This document shows positions 34,334 through 45,387 of a stretch of DNA of 64,000 bases, in pieces. The DNA comes from Siphonodentalium dalli (Eukaryota; Mollusca; Scaphopoda; Gadilida; Siphonodentaliidae): contig CP136068.1 in NCBI GenBank assembly GCA_032622095.1, forward strand, positions 11,017,729 through 11,081,728, written 5' to 3'. The notes below the pieces were generated by a model. That model did no database searches. It saw only the letters and a list, made by a program, of their open reading frames with translations, and was not told the origin of the DNA. Position 1 is the first letter of the stretch. Every line of letters begins with the position of its first letter. A program made the translations under genes and the position numbers.

Positions 34334-37300
34334 AATGAAAGTGTCAATGACACTGTACCTCAACTTGGAAAGGGAATAATTTAATGTGGAGCGATTAGGG
34401 GTGCGGAAAGTTGAAATGTCTAAGTAATACTAGATTATCAACATGAAGAGATACATATACCGGTACATGTATACCGATCAACTTCCCCCCCGGGGGGGGG
34501 GGAAGTTGACCTAGGTTATCTCCCCCCCCCGCCTGAATTTTACATACCTTAACATCTATTGGCGTGATAGTCTCATTTTATCATTCACTATGACTATGTG
34601 ACGTAGAAAAACTATCATTGGTGGCAAGGAAGCATGTCTTTTCTTCGGCAGAGACATTATTGTTCAGATTTTTGTTTTATTGAAAATCACCCCCAAAAAT
34701 AAATCTGAACAATAATGTCTCTGCCGAAGAAAAGACATGCTTCCTTGCCACCAATGATAGTTTTTCTAAGTCACATAGTCATAGTGAATGATTAAATGAG
34801 ACTATCTCGCCAATAGATGTTAAGGTATGGAAAATCCAGGCAGGGGGGAAGATAAACTAGGTAAATTCCAATGAAAATTCTCCGAACTATAATTATTGTC
34901 TCTTTTACAGAAAAATCATGCTTCCTTGTCACCTGTGATAGTTTTTCTTAGTCACATAGTGATAGTGAACGATAAAATGAGACTAACTCGCCAATAGATG
35001 TTAAGGTATGGAAAATCCAGGCGGGGGGGGAAGATAAACTAGGTAAATTCCAATGAAAATTCTCCGAACTATAATTATTGTCTCTTTTACAGAAAAATCA
35101 TGCTTCCTTGTCACCTGTGATAGTTTTTCTTAGTCACATAGTGATAGTGAACGATAAAATGAGACTATCTCGCCAATAGATGTTAAGGTATGGAAAATTC
35201 AGGCGGGGGGGGGGAAGATAAACTGGGTGATTTTCAATAAAAAAAAATCTGAACAATAATGTCTCTGCCGAAGAAAAGACATGCTTCCTTGCCACCAATG
35301 ATAGTTTTTCTACGTCACATAGTCATAGTGAATGATAAAATGAGACTATCTCGCCAATAGATGTTAAGGTATGGAAAATCCAGGCGGGGGGGGGGGAGAT
35401 AAACTAGGTAAATTCCAGTGAAAATTCTCCAAACTATAATTATTGTCTCTTTTACAGAAAAATCATGCTTCCTTGTCACCTGTGATAGTTTTTCTTAGTC
35501 ACATAGTGATAGTGAACGATAAAATGAGACTAACTCGCCAATAGATGTTAAGGAATGGAAAATTCAGGCGGGGGGGGGAGATAAACTGGGTGATTTTCAA
35601 TAAAAAAAAATCTGAACAATAATGTCTCTGCCGAAGAAAAGACATGCTTCCTTGCCACCAATGATAGTTTTTCTAAGTCACATAGTCATAGTGAATGATA
35701 AAATGAGACTATCACGCCAATAGATGTTAAGGAATGGAAAATTCAGGCGGGGGGAAGATGATCAGGGCGGGGGGGGGGGAAGATAAACTAGGTAAAACCA
35801 GTTTATCTCCCCCCCCGGGGGGAAGATGCGCAGGGGGGGAAGTTGATTTGTCACACCGGTATATAAAAAAGTAAAATCCAAGATGGTTACAGATGTAAAA
35901 TCCAGGTGGCTATGTTTTCCAATAAAATTTAAAAACATTTCATAGCTTCCATCTAGTAAGATCAATATCAAGATTAATATGAAGTCTGGAGATGATCGGA
36001 TGAGGGAAGTGGACTGTAGGGTGTGCCAACGGATTTTGTCATGCAAAGAGTAAAATCCAAGATGGCTGCCAGTGGACACATTTAAGACGAAATGAACCTA
36101 AAATGACTTGTACATGCCTGTGTCAACAGCCATGACAAATTTCATGATGATCCGATTAAAGGTACGACCTGTAGCCCATGCCAAAGGATTTAGTCATGCA
36201 AAGAGTAAAATCGAAGATGGCTGCTGGCGGCCATGATTTTGGCCGAATAACCTAAAAATTACTCGATCTCATCTACATGTCAATGTCAACATCCATGACA
36301 AATTTCACAATGATCTGACAAAAGGTGCGTTCTGTAGCACGTGCCAAAGGATTTAGTCATGCAAACTGTAAAATCCAAGATGGCTGCTGGCGGCCATGTT
36401 TTTTGGTCGAATGACTGGACAATGACTCGTTCCCATCTACATGTCATATTTAACAACCATGACAAATTTCATGATGATCTGACCAAAGGTTAGACTTGTG
36501 GCCTGTGTGAAAGGATTTAGTCATGCAAAGAGTAAACTCCAAGATGGCTGCCAGCGGCCATGTTTTTTGGCCGAACGACCCCAAAATTACTCGTTCCCAT
36601 CTACATGTCAATATTAACACCCATGACAAATTTAATGATGACCAGACTCACAGTAGCCTGTGCTAATGGATTGAATTTTGAAATCAAAGATGGCCGCGGG
36701 CAGCCATGTTTTTTTGTCCGAATGACCCCAAAATGACTCATTCCCATCTACATTCCAATTTAAACAGCCATGACAAATTTCATGATGATCAGACTAAAGC
36801 TACGATTTGTAGCCCGTGCTAAAGGATTTAGTCATCCAAAGAGTAAAATCCAAGATGGCTGCTGGCGGCCATGTTTTTTGGCCAAATGACCCCAAAATGA
36901 CTCGTTCCCATCTACATGTCATTGTCAACATTCATGACAAATTTTATGATAATCTGACCAAAGGTACGACCTGTAGCCCGTGCCAAAGGATTTAGTCACG
37001 CAAAGAGTAAAATCCAAGATAGCCAGTTGAGATAGCTGGCAGCGGCCATGTGTTTTGGCCGAATGACACCAAAAGTACTCGTTTCCCATCTACATGTAAA
37101 TATTAACATCCATGACAAATTTCATGATGATCCGACCAAAGGTACAACCTGTATGGCGTGCCAAAGAATTTAGTCATGCAAAGAGTAAAATCCAAGATGG
37201 CTGTCGACGGCCATGTTGTTTGGTCGAATGACCCCAAAATTACTCGTTCCCATCTACATGTCAATATTAACATCCATGACAAATTTCATGATGATCAGAC

Positions 37301-37395
37301 GAACAGTACGACCTGTAGACCGTTCTAATGGATTGAATATTGAAATCCAAGATGGCCACTGGTGGCCATGTTTTTTTATCCAAATGAATCGTTCC
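34334..37395 (+). repeat. Second ~160-bp array element, interrupted by a G-rich array
   Basis: The left flank 'aatgaaagtgtcaatgacac' (34337) equals that of the 19-22 kb copy, followed by 'ggaaagttgaaatgtctaag'. Array units resume at ~35870 and run to 37380 (about nine units). The stretch 34470-35850 between is a separate G-rich element inserted in it. Confidence 0.85.
34470..35850. mobile_element. Foldback array with poly-G/poly-C ends
   Basis: The left end has 'gatcaacttcccccc' and 'gttatctccccccccc' and the right end the inverse, 'ggggggggaagataaac' and 'gggggggaagttgat'. Between are repeated modules of about 165-185 bp: 'gtcacatagtgatagtgaac', 'gagactatctcgccaataga', 'tgttaaggtatggaaaatcc', G8-G12, then 'agataaactaggtaaattcc', then 'catgcttccttgtcacctgt'. 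The first module (34515-34670) is inverted relative to the later ones. Alternating module types differ by 'aacaataatgtctctgccga' versus 'aactataattattgtctctt'. Confidence 0.82.
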
Positions 37396-38488
37396 GGCTT
37401 AACCCTTTACCCAATATAACATGTAGTTAGACAACGTGATGTAGACAACGTCGCCAGGTGTGAGGTTACTTACGTTAGCCAACAGGTAATTAACGTTATG
37501 ATATAAATTTGTGTTTTCCATTTGTATGTACCAATGTGGGAGTACTGACCAGCTCACAGGTGTATCTTCAGATATGTAACAATAACCATTGGGTCATTTA
37601 TGTGTCATAAATATAATGGTGTTTATATAAAATAATAAATTAATAATGTAAACATAAGTTTGCCGACGAACTAACTATCTTTATTGTAACACATAAAATG
37701 CAAATCCACAAATTTGTTCGTGTAAAATTTTGGTTTGTTTACCATCGGTCTCGTGATCGAAAAAAATATTCCTAATTTTTAATTTCAAAAAGCAATATAA
37801 ATTATAATATATAATTACTACAAATAATTAAACCAAAGGTCATTTTATTTTATTTGAATGTATCATATAACCCGTGATTTGATAAAAGTCCTTTGAAGGT
37901 TTTCGGTAAAAACGCAAATTATTGGTGATGACGTCGCGGTGTTTTTGCATTTTTCATGCCAAAATCACATGTTCAATTGTCTCTTTTGTCGTTTCTATGT
38001 TGATATTTTCATTGACAACCAATGAAATCGATGGTTTGAAACATTCTTTGAGTGGCAACTGATTCCATTGGTTCAAGTTTAAGGCGGTGTTTTCCCCATT
38101 CATTAGTATTTGAATCTGAGAAACGAGCGGGAAGTTCGCAGACTGGCCAGGCGTAAAAAACTATTGTCACTGTCCGGGTTTCGGATTGGGCTAACTTAGC
38201 CGATGTCGGCAACGTCGCCGCATCGAAATATGCAGGTGCGTGTAAACAAACTTGAACGTCGCCTACGATATTCGTTGTCTGTCATTGTCGCAGTGATAAA
38301 AGTACCCTATTATCTTATACTATAATATATAATTATATATTCACACACACAGTATGAAGATGATAAAGTATCAATTGGATCTGAATTTCAAGTGGTGATT
38401 TGTGGTAAAATCAGAAAATTGCTCGATGCTTTTCCACAGTTCAAGCGACCCAAAAAATCCGGAACTTCGGGGGGTCACCATTTTTTCG
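37396..38488. other. Unassigned; locally CpG-containing near 38.2 kb
   Basis: No recognised gene. A minus-strand 67-codon frame (38009-38212) lies in a CpG-richer patch ('gtcggcaacgtcgccgcatc') and could be a first exon, but has no family match or clear donor. Confidence 0.35.
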
Positions 38489-38617
38489 TCAAACTAGCTG
38501 TGAAATTAATTGCGGTACTACTATTTGCTGAAATCCGCCTGATCGGTGAAAGCCGGAGAAATCCTGCGTAAATACAGAAAGCCGGGTCGGGTTTCTGACT
38601 GGATATAAATAGATTAT
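38489..38617 (+). repeat. Left inverted repeat of the MULE region
   Basis: 38527-38617 ('gaaatccgcctgatcggtga', 'agccggagaaatcc', 'cgtaaatacagaaagccg', 'ggatataaatagatta') is repeated inverted at 51303-51395 at about 85% identity by eye. Just outside it, 38489-38507 is a 19-bp word that returns exactly inverted at 52978-52996. The block holds its own small hairpin (CAGAAATCCG/CGGATTTCTG in the right copy) and a TATAAATAG motif pointing inward. Confidence 0.75.
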
Positions 38618-38809
38618 TACGCCACCGTAGTGTGGTGTTTCTAGCTTTTGGTTTTTTGATATCGCATGGTCGATCGATAATTCACTGGGTGATTGTACAT
38701 TCGGCAAACCTCGTCAGATTCCGTCACCGTTTCATCGTACCGATAATTACGAGAGTACAACTAAGATTGGCACATGTGTTTACGTCACCGGTGTAATTGT
38801 GGGGACATG

Positions 38810-39600
38810 CTTCTATTATGAAGGTTTGCTATCCCGAAGGTCCGCTATTCCGAAGGTTCTCTATTCCGAAGGTTTTTGTTATTTTTAGGTTAATTCTATA
38901 TTTTAAAGTATTGAGACTAATTTGAGAGGGTTCATTTTCACAAAGATTCTTTATATGGAGTGTGCGCTCACATCCGAACTGATCATGCGCGCACACCGAT
39001 ACAGATACAGGAGGAAATAACTTAACTTAGAACATTAAATGTGATTTTGTTTTGTTTTCGCTGGTTTTCTTGAGATTTTATGTCATTGCGTGGGCCCATA
39101 CCTTTGAATTCTTGGCATATACTATGAATGTTGTGGTATATATGGACCCTCCCGCATTGGGACATGACATAGGTTCAGTTGACTTAAGTGGTGTTCTGTG
39201 TGTGCTCCAATTTGGAGTTCAATATTTTAAGGGCCAAGTTTAGAATTTTATGGGTCCATACCTATGAACTCTGGGCATATAATATGAATATTGGGGGGCA
39301 TGTCTCTATTCCGAATGTTCACTATCCCGAAGGTCCACTATTCCGAAATTTCTCTGAATGTTCGCTATTCCGAAGGTTCACCAATCCGAAGGTTCGTTAT
39401 TCCGAAGGTTCTGTGTTCCAAAGATTTTTTTTATTTTAAGGTTAATTCTATATTCTAAAGTAACGAGAGGGTTCATTATCACGAAGATTCTTTTTATGAA
39501 GGAAATAACGTAAAACATTAAATGTGATTTTGTTTTGTTTTCGAGGGTTTTCTTGAGTTTAATGTCATTACGTATGACCTTATTTCTCATTACATATTCA
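38810..39600 (+). repeat. Direct duplication (two ~480-bp copies) with 'ctattccgaaggtt' clusters
   Basis: Copy 1 (38810-39290) and copy 2 (39295-39600) both hold 'ctattccgaaggtt' repeats, then 'ggttaattctatatt', 'agagggttcatt', 'acattaaatgtgattttgtt'. In copy 1 the text 'gggcccatacctttgaattc' also resembles 'gggtccatacctatgaactc' near 39255. A fragment of the 'ttccgaaggtttgctattc' cluster is at 63670-63710. Confidence 0.75.
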
Positions 39601-40015
39601 CGCCAAGGAGCCCACACAATTGCTATGTTACGATGCGATTTAATGTGATTATGTGTGACCTAATATCTCAATAATCTGAGGCAAGAGTACGCCTGCTAAA
39701 GGCGAATTATAACAGTTGGGGGTATAACGCTCAATAAATACTGGAGGCTATAACAAACTGCGCAGTAGAATATCGCTGAATGGACGAGTATGAGATGAGC
39801 CTAAATGCAATTGTGACTTTGTTTAAAGGCCCACTTAATTTTCGAGTCATTAATTTTTTATAGTATATACGGTTTTAATAACAATTTATGCCATAAAATT
39901 TGAATAAACTACTATAATTCATCACGATTTGAAAGGCAGAATACTTCTATCTCCTAGTTTGAAACACCTTCAAAATACCGCGTCGTATATCTAACAATAA
40001 GCAACCAACATGTCC
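39601..40015. other. Unassigned
   Basis: No feature recognised. Confidence 0.3.
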
Positions 40016-40560
40016 TCCTCGGCTTTCCATAGATTTCAACGTAATTTGATACTTATGGGTATTTGTGTCCGGGAAGTGTTTTGAACGGGTCAAATCGTGA
40101 CCCCGACCTGACCTTGACCTTTAAAACTGTCAATGCAAGGTCAATTTGGGTAAAACGGACAAATTTCGGCGAAATTTTATACCTAGGGATACTTTGGTCC
40201 GAGGAAAGTTTTGAACGGGTCAAATCGTGACATCGGCCTGACCTTGACCTTCAATATGGCCAATCAAAGGTCAACTCGGATAAAACGGATAGATTTCGAC
40301 GAAATTTGATACCTATGGGTACTTTTGTCGGGGGGGTGTTTTGGACGGGTCAAATCATGACTCTGACCTTACCTTGACCTTCAAAATTGTTAATTAAAGT
40401 CCAAGTTGGGTAAAACGGACGGATTTCGACGAAATATGATACCTATGGGTATTTTTCTACGGGTGGGGGTGTTTTGGACTGGACAAATTATGACCCTGAC
40501 CTGACCTTGACTTTCGAAATAGTCAATTGAAGGTCAAATCGCACCTTTCACCGGAAAGCA
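40016..40560 (+). repeat. Four ~131-bp tandem units, each with TGACCTTGACC
   Basis: Each unit reads 'atttcgacgaaatttgatac', 'ctatgggta', 'gttttgaacgggtcaaatcg', 'tgacc..gacc', 'tgaccttgacctt', 'caaggtca'. The TGACCTTGACC word lies at 40109, 40239, ~40370 and 40502 with a period of 130-132. On the other strand this is TCAAGGTCA, the extended half-site known for ERR and NR5A nuclear receptors. Confidence 0.85.
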
Positions 40561-41080
40561 GATGGGAAACAGCCCGGGTGAAGTCGGGCCTATCAGCTTG
40601 TGTAATAAAGAAGACAGTTTGATGAAAGTAATGTATGCCACGAGAAACGGGAAAACTTGAAATATGGAAGTACGCAAATTTCCCGCATAAAATTTGAAAG
40701 CTAGTTTATAGAATAATTGTATTATTATTTATATTTATGGCTAATAATACGATCTTGGTGGCGTTACCATTTCTGACTATGGTTTTCTTGTAATTAACTT
40801 GTGTTTGTGTGGTTGGAGGCCGAAATTTTAATCGTCTGCTCTTACTGTTCATTGTGTTACCATACGTACCGCTGTGTAGCAGGTAGCTGAATAAATCGGA
40901 GTCGATAAATGGAGTGGGTGACCCGATAAATAAACTGTATACTAAGTTGAAATTCACCCAACTTTGCTATAATTTATGAACTGTAGTCGAAAAGACAGCG
41001 ATGCCCGTGATGCATATAATATACTAAATACTTTTAATCAGTCAACCATGCATTTATAATTGATATTTTTATTTATATAT

Positions 41081-41160
41081 GGTGCATATTTATAAAGCAT
41101 ATGTATTATTCCGTTATGGGGGTGCATATTTATAAAGCATATGTATTATTCCGTTATGGG
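41081..41160 (+). repeat. Exact 40-bp tandem duplication
   Basis: 'ggtgcatatttataaagcat' + 'atgtattattccgttatggg' occurs twice in a row without a mismatch, so the duplication is recent. Confidence 0.97.
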
Positions 41161-41214
41161 GCGGGTGCATACAGGAGTATATTTGTAGTTCATTCTGGTT
41201 CATCTCGAGTTTTT

Positions 41215-41690
41215 CGGTCTGTGTCTATAGTGTAACGACACATTTCGTTCTTGAATGTCTCAAAATAAAGGGTATGGGGATGTTTGGATCTCCAGTTTAA
41301 CGACATTTTGCGGTCTTTGTAGTTTAACGACATTTGTCGGTCGTTGATTACAGATAGTTCAACATTTTTCGGTCTTTATAATATCTCAAGATATATGGGG
41401 TATTTGGATCTCTAGTTTAAAGACATTTTTCGGTCTTTATAATAATCTCAAGAGTTATGGGGTATTTGGATCTCTAGTTTAACGACATTTTTCGGTCTTT
41501 GTAGTTTAACGACATTTTTTCGGTCTTTATAATATCTCAAGATATAGGGGTTATTATGATCTCTAGTTTAACGACATTTTTCGGTCTTTATAGTTTAACG
41601 ACATGTTCTGTCTTTAATATCTTAAGATATAGGGGCCTTTAGGGGGTATTTGGATCTCTAGTTTAACGACATTTTTCGGTCTTCGACAGC
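41215..41690 (+). repeat. Tandem array of 'gtttaacgacatttttcggtc'-type units
   Basis: About ten copies of 'tttaacgacatttttcggtc', alternating with 'tttataatatctcaagatat' and 'ggggtatttggatctctag', forming higher-order units of about 90-120 bp. Non-coding. Confidence 0.88.
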
Positions 41691-42680
41691 TATATGGAAG
41701 AAGTTCATCTTTTCACTGCATAGAACAGAAAAGAGCGTTCCGTCTATTTGTGATACAGTGGAAATACAGATCGTGTGTTTAATTTCTTAAATTCTGTGCG
41801 AACAATTGAAAACATCTGGAAAATAACTGACCACGGAAAGTAATTTTGAGAGCATATATGAAGTATATCAATATTTTGTTGTATTTCTCAACATATATCT
41901 TGTGCCTCCTCCCAAATTAAGCAGACAAAATAAGCTTGATTGTTCGACACTCGCGGTTTGACTGTCCCCGAATTATCCTGCGACAATCGGGACCATGTGC
42001 GTCGACACTAAAATTTTTATGATTAAAGTGATGTGAAACCCCCCGATTCCGAATGGAATAACAAATAGTTATGCCAAAATAGGTTATTTTCAAAAATTTG
42101 ATTCCAAACAATCAGAAAACAGGGTCAATGTTATAACCGAAATATACTCAATGACTGTTATTAATCATTGCATGACGTAATGTTTATGTCCAATAATGCG
42201 TCCCGAATAAATTAGTAAATATTTACGTATATGTAGTTCAACCGTTGCATTCTCTGAAATGGTAAAGTCGACGTGGTTAATGCCACATTCTTCCAATGAG
42301 GATAATGTTTGGTTACTAACAGATTGGTTTTATTCAATGAAATAAGTCCACAATATGTCTTTAACATATATTACCGGTATCCATTAAATGAAAGGAAAAT
42401 TATCACCGATATTACTCGCGTATCAGCCTTTAGCCAGAAACTCGTCAACGTTGAAGCTATAGATACGACGGCTTTCTAAATTTATGCATACATATTTTGT
42501 TAAAGCATAATTTATACTTTGGACTGCGAAAGTATGCAAATTGGTGTTGGAAGATTGTCGTATCTATATTGGAGCCGTTGACGTGTTTCTGTTTCCGGGT
42601 CACACCACTTGGAGGAATTTCCGTAGAAATTGGCTGATTTTTGTGACCCAGGGCACCCCCACCACCCCCAGGACAGTTTT
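41691..42680. other. Unassigned region downstream of the MULE gene
   Basis: No gene recognised; frames at 41917-42111 and 42512-42738 lack motifs. If the element's end lies at 38.5 kb this is its non-coding left part. Confidence 0.35.
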
Positions 42681-42681
42681 A

Positions 42682-42900
42682 CGCGATTTGGCCGGTTGGC
42701 ACATCGATAATAATCAGAAAATGCACACGCAACCATAGTTTATGTGTTTACGCGTTTTGCGGCTCGGTAATAACCTGAGACCGCACTATGCGATTTGGCC
42801 GGTTGGCACATCGATAATAATCAGAAAATGCACAAGCAACCATATAGTTTATGTGTTTACGCGTTTTGTTGCTCGGTAATAACCTGAGACCGCACAATGC
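42682..42900 (+). repeat. 107-bp tandem duplication
   Basis: 'cgatttggccggttggcaca' + 'tcgataataatcagaaaatg' ... 'ggtaataacctgagaccgca' appears at 42684 and 42791, differing by a few bases. It lies about 220 bp past the transposase stop. Confidence 0.92.
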
Positions 42901-43123
42901 CGCAATTCGCACACACAATTTTATGTCAATTGATTGGCAATATTAGTTTAATTCCGACTGAACGATAAACGTTATTCGCGGGGTCCCCTTTGTCATATTT
43001 TGCACTGTAGATTATACCATGAATATCTATACTCTTACTTATAGGCAGAGAGTGATCTACCGGCCTTCGACCAAATTTAAAAACTAATTTTAACAGAATT
43101 TTATACTCATGCATATTTGGCGG

Positions 43124-44725
43124 TTATTTTTTCTTTTGTACAATTTTTGGAATCGTTCTCGTCTTCGCACTTTTCCGGCGCTGCACTTGGCCTGGTTTCT
43201 TTCCTCCACTGTTTGACGTCATTACCGTGAGCGACCCGTCAGTCGTCGTCTGCCGTTTATATCCAGATGGTTTCATTGCTTTCATAAACTTCTTGAAGTA
43301 CTTGTCTTGGTCCTCTTTTGACTTGGAACTCCATACATCGGGAGACAGTACGAAGCGCTTGAAATCCTTCGTCAATCGAAATTGACCAAATTCCACCAAA
43401 CTGCGTCTCAATTCAATGTATTCTCCATTTATTACATCATAAATTTTCTCCACCAAATCCGTCATATTTTGTTTCTTCCACTCTACAGCTTGCTTCAACG
43501 TGTGGTTCAAACTTTCGCAATTATTGTTTGTCCAATTGACTGTGCTTAGTAACGGTCCTGGTCGTGTTGATGTTTTGAAATTCTCAGTCAACATTGGCTC
43601 AATTCGATTGTTGAAATAATCTTCGAACTTCCCAGTAAGTCTCTGATTGACAATCTCTCGCTTGGTCCGCTGCATTCTGCATTCGAACGTGACAATATCA
43701 GACGCCGCCACGATACCCGTGTCCTTGTCAAAAATTGAATCAACTACGATTTTTCTGTTCTCTGATGGAGTTCCCACGTCGTCTTTAAGGTAGTCAACCA
43801 CGTTACCCTTCAAGTGCCTGGTACATGACAATCTGTGTCCTCCTGGGAAGTTGAAATCAATCGCCTTTCGCATAGCCTTTTCGTCATCGCTTCCTATGAC
43901 GGGGCTGCTTGTTCCGGAAAGTGCCGTTGCTAGTTCGGCAAAGAAGGTACTATAACTTGAAAAGTCGCTGTTTCCGTGCAGGAATACTGGCCCAGGTAAT
44001 ATTGGATGATCTTCTGTATTACGTCTTGTGACCGAAAGCTGTTTGAAACAACCAATCGTTACATGCACGTCGCCTAAATTGAAAGTTTTATCAAAGCCCA
44101 GAGGAGTTGTTGTGGCGTTTGGAAAATTGCAACAGAAACGTTTTATATCGTCAATTTGTTCTGGTATGTAGAGGATTACCATCGGTATCTTATCTTTAGT
44201 ATGAATCACCTTTTGTACACATGGGTGGAATTGTACTAAATTTCCCAAATTTTGGACGTGGTCAGCAAAATTCCTTCTATTTCCTTCCACCTGAGTTCTT
44301 TGCTTCTTTTCGTTATATTTTGCGTTCTGTATTTGCTTCAGAGAACGCGGAGCTGAGTATATGTCCTCCTGTTCTTTGACCAGAGTCCGGTATGCTTGTA
44401 GGGGTTGCATCGACGACGAGTGTTCCTTAATTTTCGACATAGCCTCCCGGGGCATTCTAATGTAAATGTTAGTATTTTTAATACTATTTCCATGTGGACC
44501 ATGACCTGGAAATATGCCGGTATATTCGACAAGTGCAACCGTATTTACGTCTTCGCCATCATTATCTATCCACGTTACCCTTCTTTTATAACACTTGCTC
44601 AGCTTGTGTGTTGAGTACCTCCTATGCACTTTTAAGATTTCTTCCTCTGTGGGTTGTACCTCGCAAGGAGTGTACGTGGTCATTTTGTCCTTCACGCGTT
44701 TGAGACAGTATTCGCCATTCTTCAA
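43124..44725 (-). CDS. MULE (Mutator-superfamily) transposase domain
   Basis: A 533-codon frame, the longest in the window, with a MULE-type DDE nuclease: first Asp in GFDKTFNLG (D212), second in VIGSDDEKAM (D280 or D281) followed by FPGGHRL and the C-x2-H motif CTRH (301-304), and Glu in NWTNNNCES (E404). Mutator transposases cut and join element ends in the nucleus. The C-terminus (500-533) is basic and Lys/Arg-rich, likely DNA binding or nuclear targeting. The N-terminus (RYSTHKLSKCYKRRV, VALVEYTGIFPG) looks like the continuation of an upstream domain rather than a true start, so the Met at 44725 is only the first Met after a frame break. One-base frame changes separate it from the OTU part upstream. 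Confidence 0.86.
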   Translation of the reverse strand: MKNGEYCLKRVKDKMTTYTPCEVQPTEEEILKVHRRYSTHKLSKCYKRRVTWIDNDGEDVNTVALVEYTGIFPGHGPHGNSIKNTNIYIRMPREAMSKIKEHSSSMQPLQAYRTLVKEQEDIYSAPRSLKQIQNAKYNEKKQRTQVEGNRRNFADHVQNLGNLVQFHPCVQKVIHTKDKIPMVILYIPEQIDDIKRFCCNFPNATTTPLGFDKTFNLGDVHVTIGCFKQLSVTRRNTEDHPILPGPVFLHGNSDFSSYSTFFAELATALSGTSSPVIGSDDEKAMRKAIDFNFPGGHRLSCTRHLKGNVVDYLKDDVGTPSENRKIVVDSIFDKDTGIVAASDIVTFECRMQRTKREIVNQRLTGKFEDYFNNRIEPMLTENFKTSTRPGPLLSTVNWTNNNCESLNHTLKQAVEWKKQNMTDLVEKIYDVINGEYIELRRSLVEFGQFRLTKDFKRFVLSPDVWSSKSKEDQDKYFKKFMKAMKPSGYKRQTTTDGSLTVMTSNSGGKKPGQVQRRKSAKTRTIPKIVQKKK

Positions 44726-45387
44726 AACAACTTGTTCGACACCCCACCTGTCGTGCTGCGAAAAAGGCTAATGGGACTACCACCTTTTGAACCCCAGGAC
44801 CCACAGTCGTCCCACCATTCACACGACTTTCCATTTTTTTTACGCTCCAAATTTTTTGAATTATCTACTATGACATAAATATTTTCTTTCGGGCCACAAG
44901 GTATAACCGGCTCCACGGTTTCATGTGCTGCTAATTTCCTGATTATTTCTGTTATACTTAATAATTTGCCGTGCTCAAGAGGGAAGCCAATGTGGGAAGG
45001 CTCGGTGTTAGCTAATTCACCGTCGTCAGAAAAAGAGTCATCGATATGTTGTATGTCTGAACCATCGTTCGAAATTATGTCTATTTGTGGTTCGGTCAAT
45101 AGCGAATTATCTATTTGTGATGGCGTTTCGGTGGATGTTTTGCTGATCTTATTGTTTTCAATTGAGATGATTTCACATTTTATTTCCGGTGTTGCAGAAT
45201 CGGAGTCATTGCATGTACCATCAGATGTGGTAAGACTTACCGTAATTGAAGGTGAGTCAATATTTGACTCTACATTCGTTTTGTTTGCTGGCGAGAACCC
45301 CGCATTGAGAGAAGCGGCTTTACGCGTTTGAATAATTGATATGACAGGTGCCGTTTGCGTGACTTTTTTTTTTCTGAAGAAATACAA
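44722..45387 (-). CDS. Linker region between OTU and MULE domains
   Basis: A 221-codon frame. The first 150 residues are acidic, Ser/Thr/Asn-rich and probably disordered; then comes KLLSITEIIRKLAAHE and IYVIVDNSKNLERKKN, ending in a WWDDCGSWGSKGGS segment that reads straight into the transposase frame if one base is shifted near 44745-44790. Its own beginning overlaps the end of the OTU frame at an A10 run (45364-45373). It is therefore most likely the middle of one long polyprotein-like gene, not a separate gene. No domain is recognised. Confidence 0.68.
   Translation of the reverse strand: MYFFRKKKVTQTAPVISIIQTRKAASLNAGFSPANKTNVESNIDSPSITVSLTTSDGTCNDSDSATPEIKCEIISIENNKISKTSTETPSQIDNSLLTEPQIDIISNDGSDIQHIDDSFSDDGELANTEPSHIGFPLEHGKLLSITEIIRKLAAHETVEPVIPCGPKENIYVIVDNSKNLERKKNGKSCEWWDDCGSWGSKGGSPISLFRSTTGGVSNKLF

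Noticed and set aside
34470-35850. Possible CRISPR-like array or telomere-like G repeats
   Set aside because: Modules are ~165-185 bp with no short unique spacers, no cas-like genes, a eukaryotic setting, and no TTAGGG units.
38009-38212. 67-codon minus-strand frame in a CpG-richer patch
   Set aside because: Could be a first exon but has no recognised domain, no clear donor and no partner exon.
44338-45331. Plus-strand frames of 66-121 codons over the MULE gene
   Set aside because: Antisense shadows of the OTU-linker-transposase coding region.
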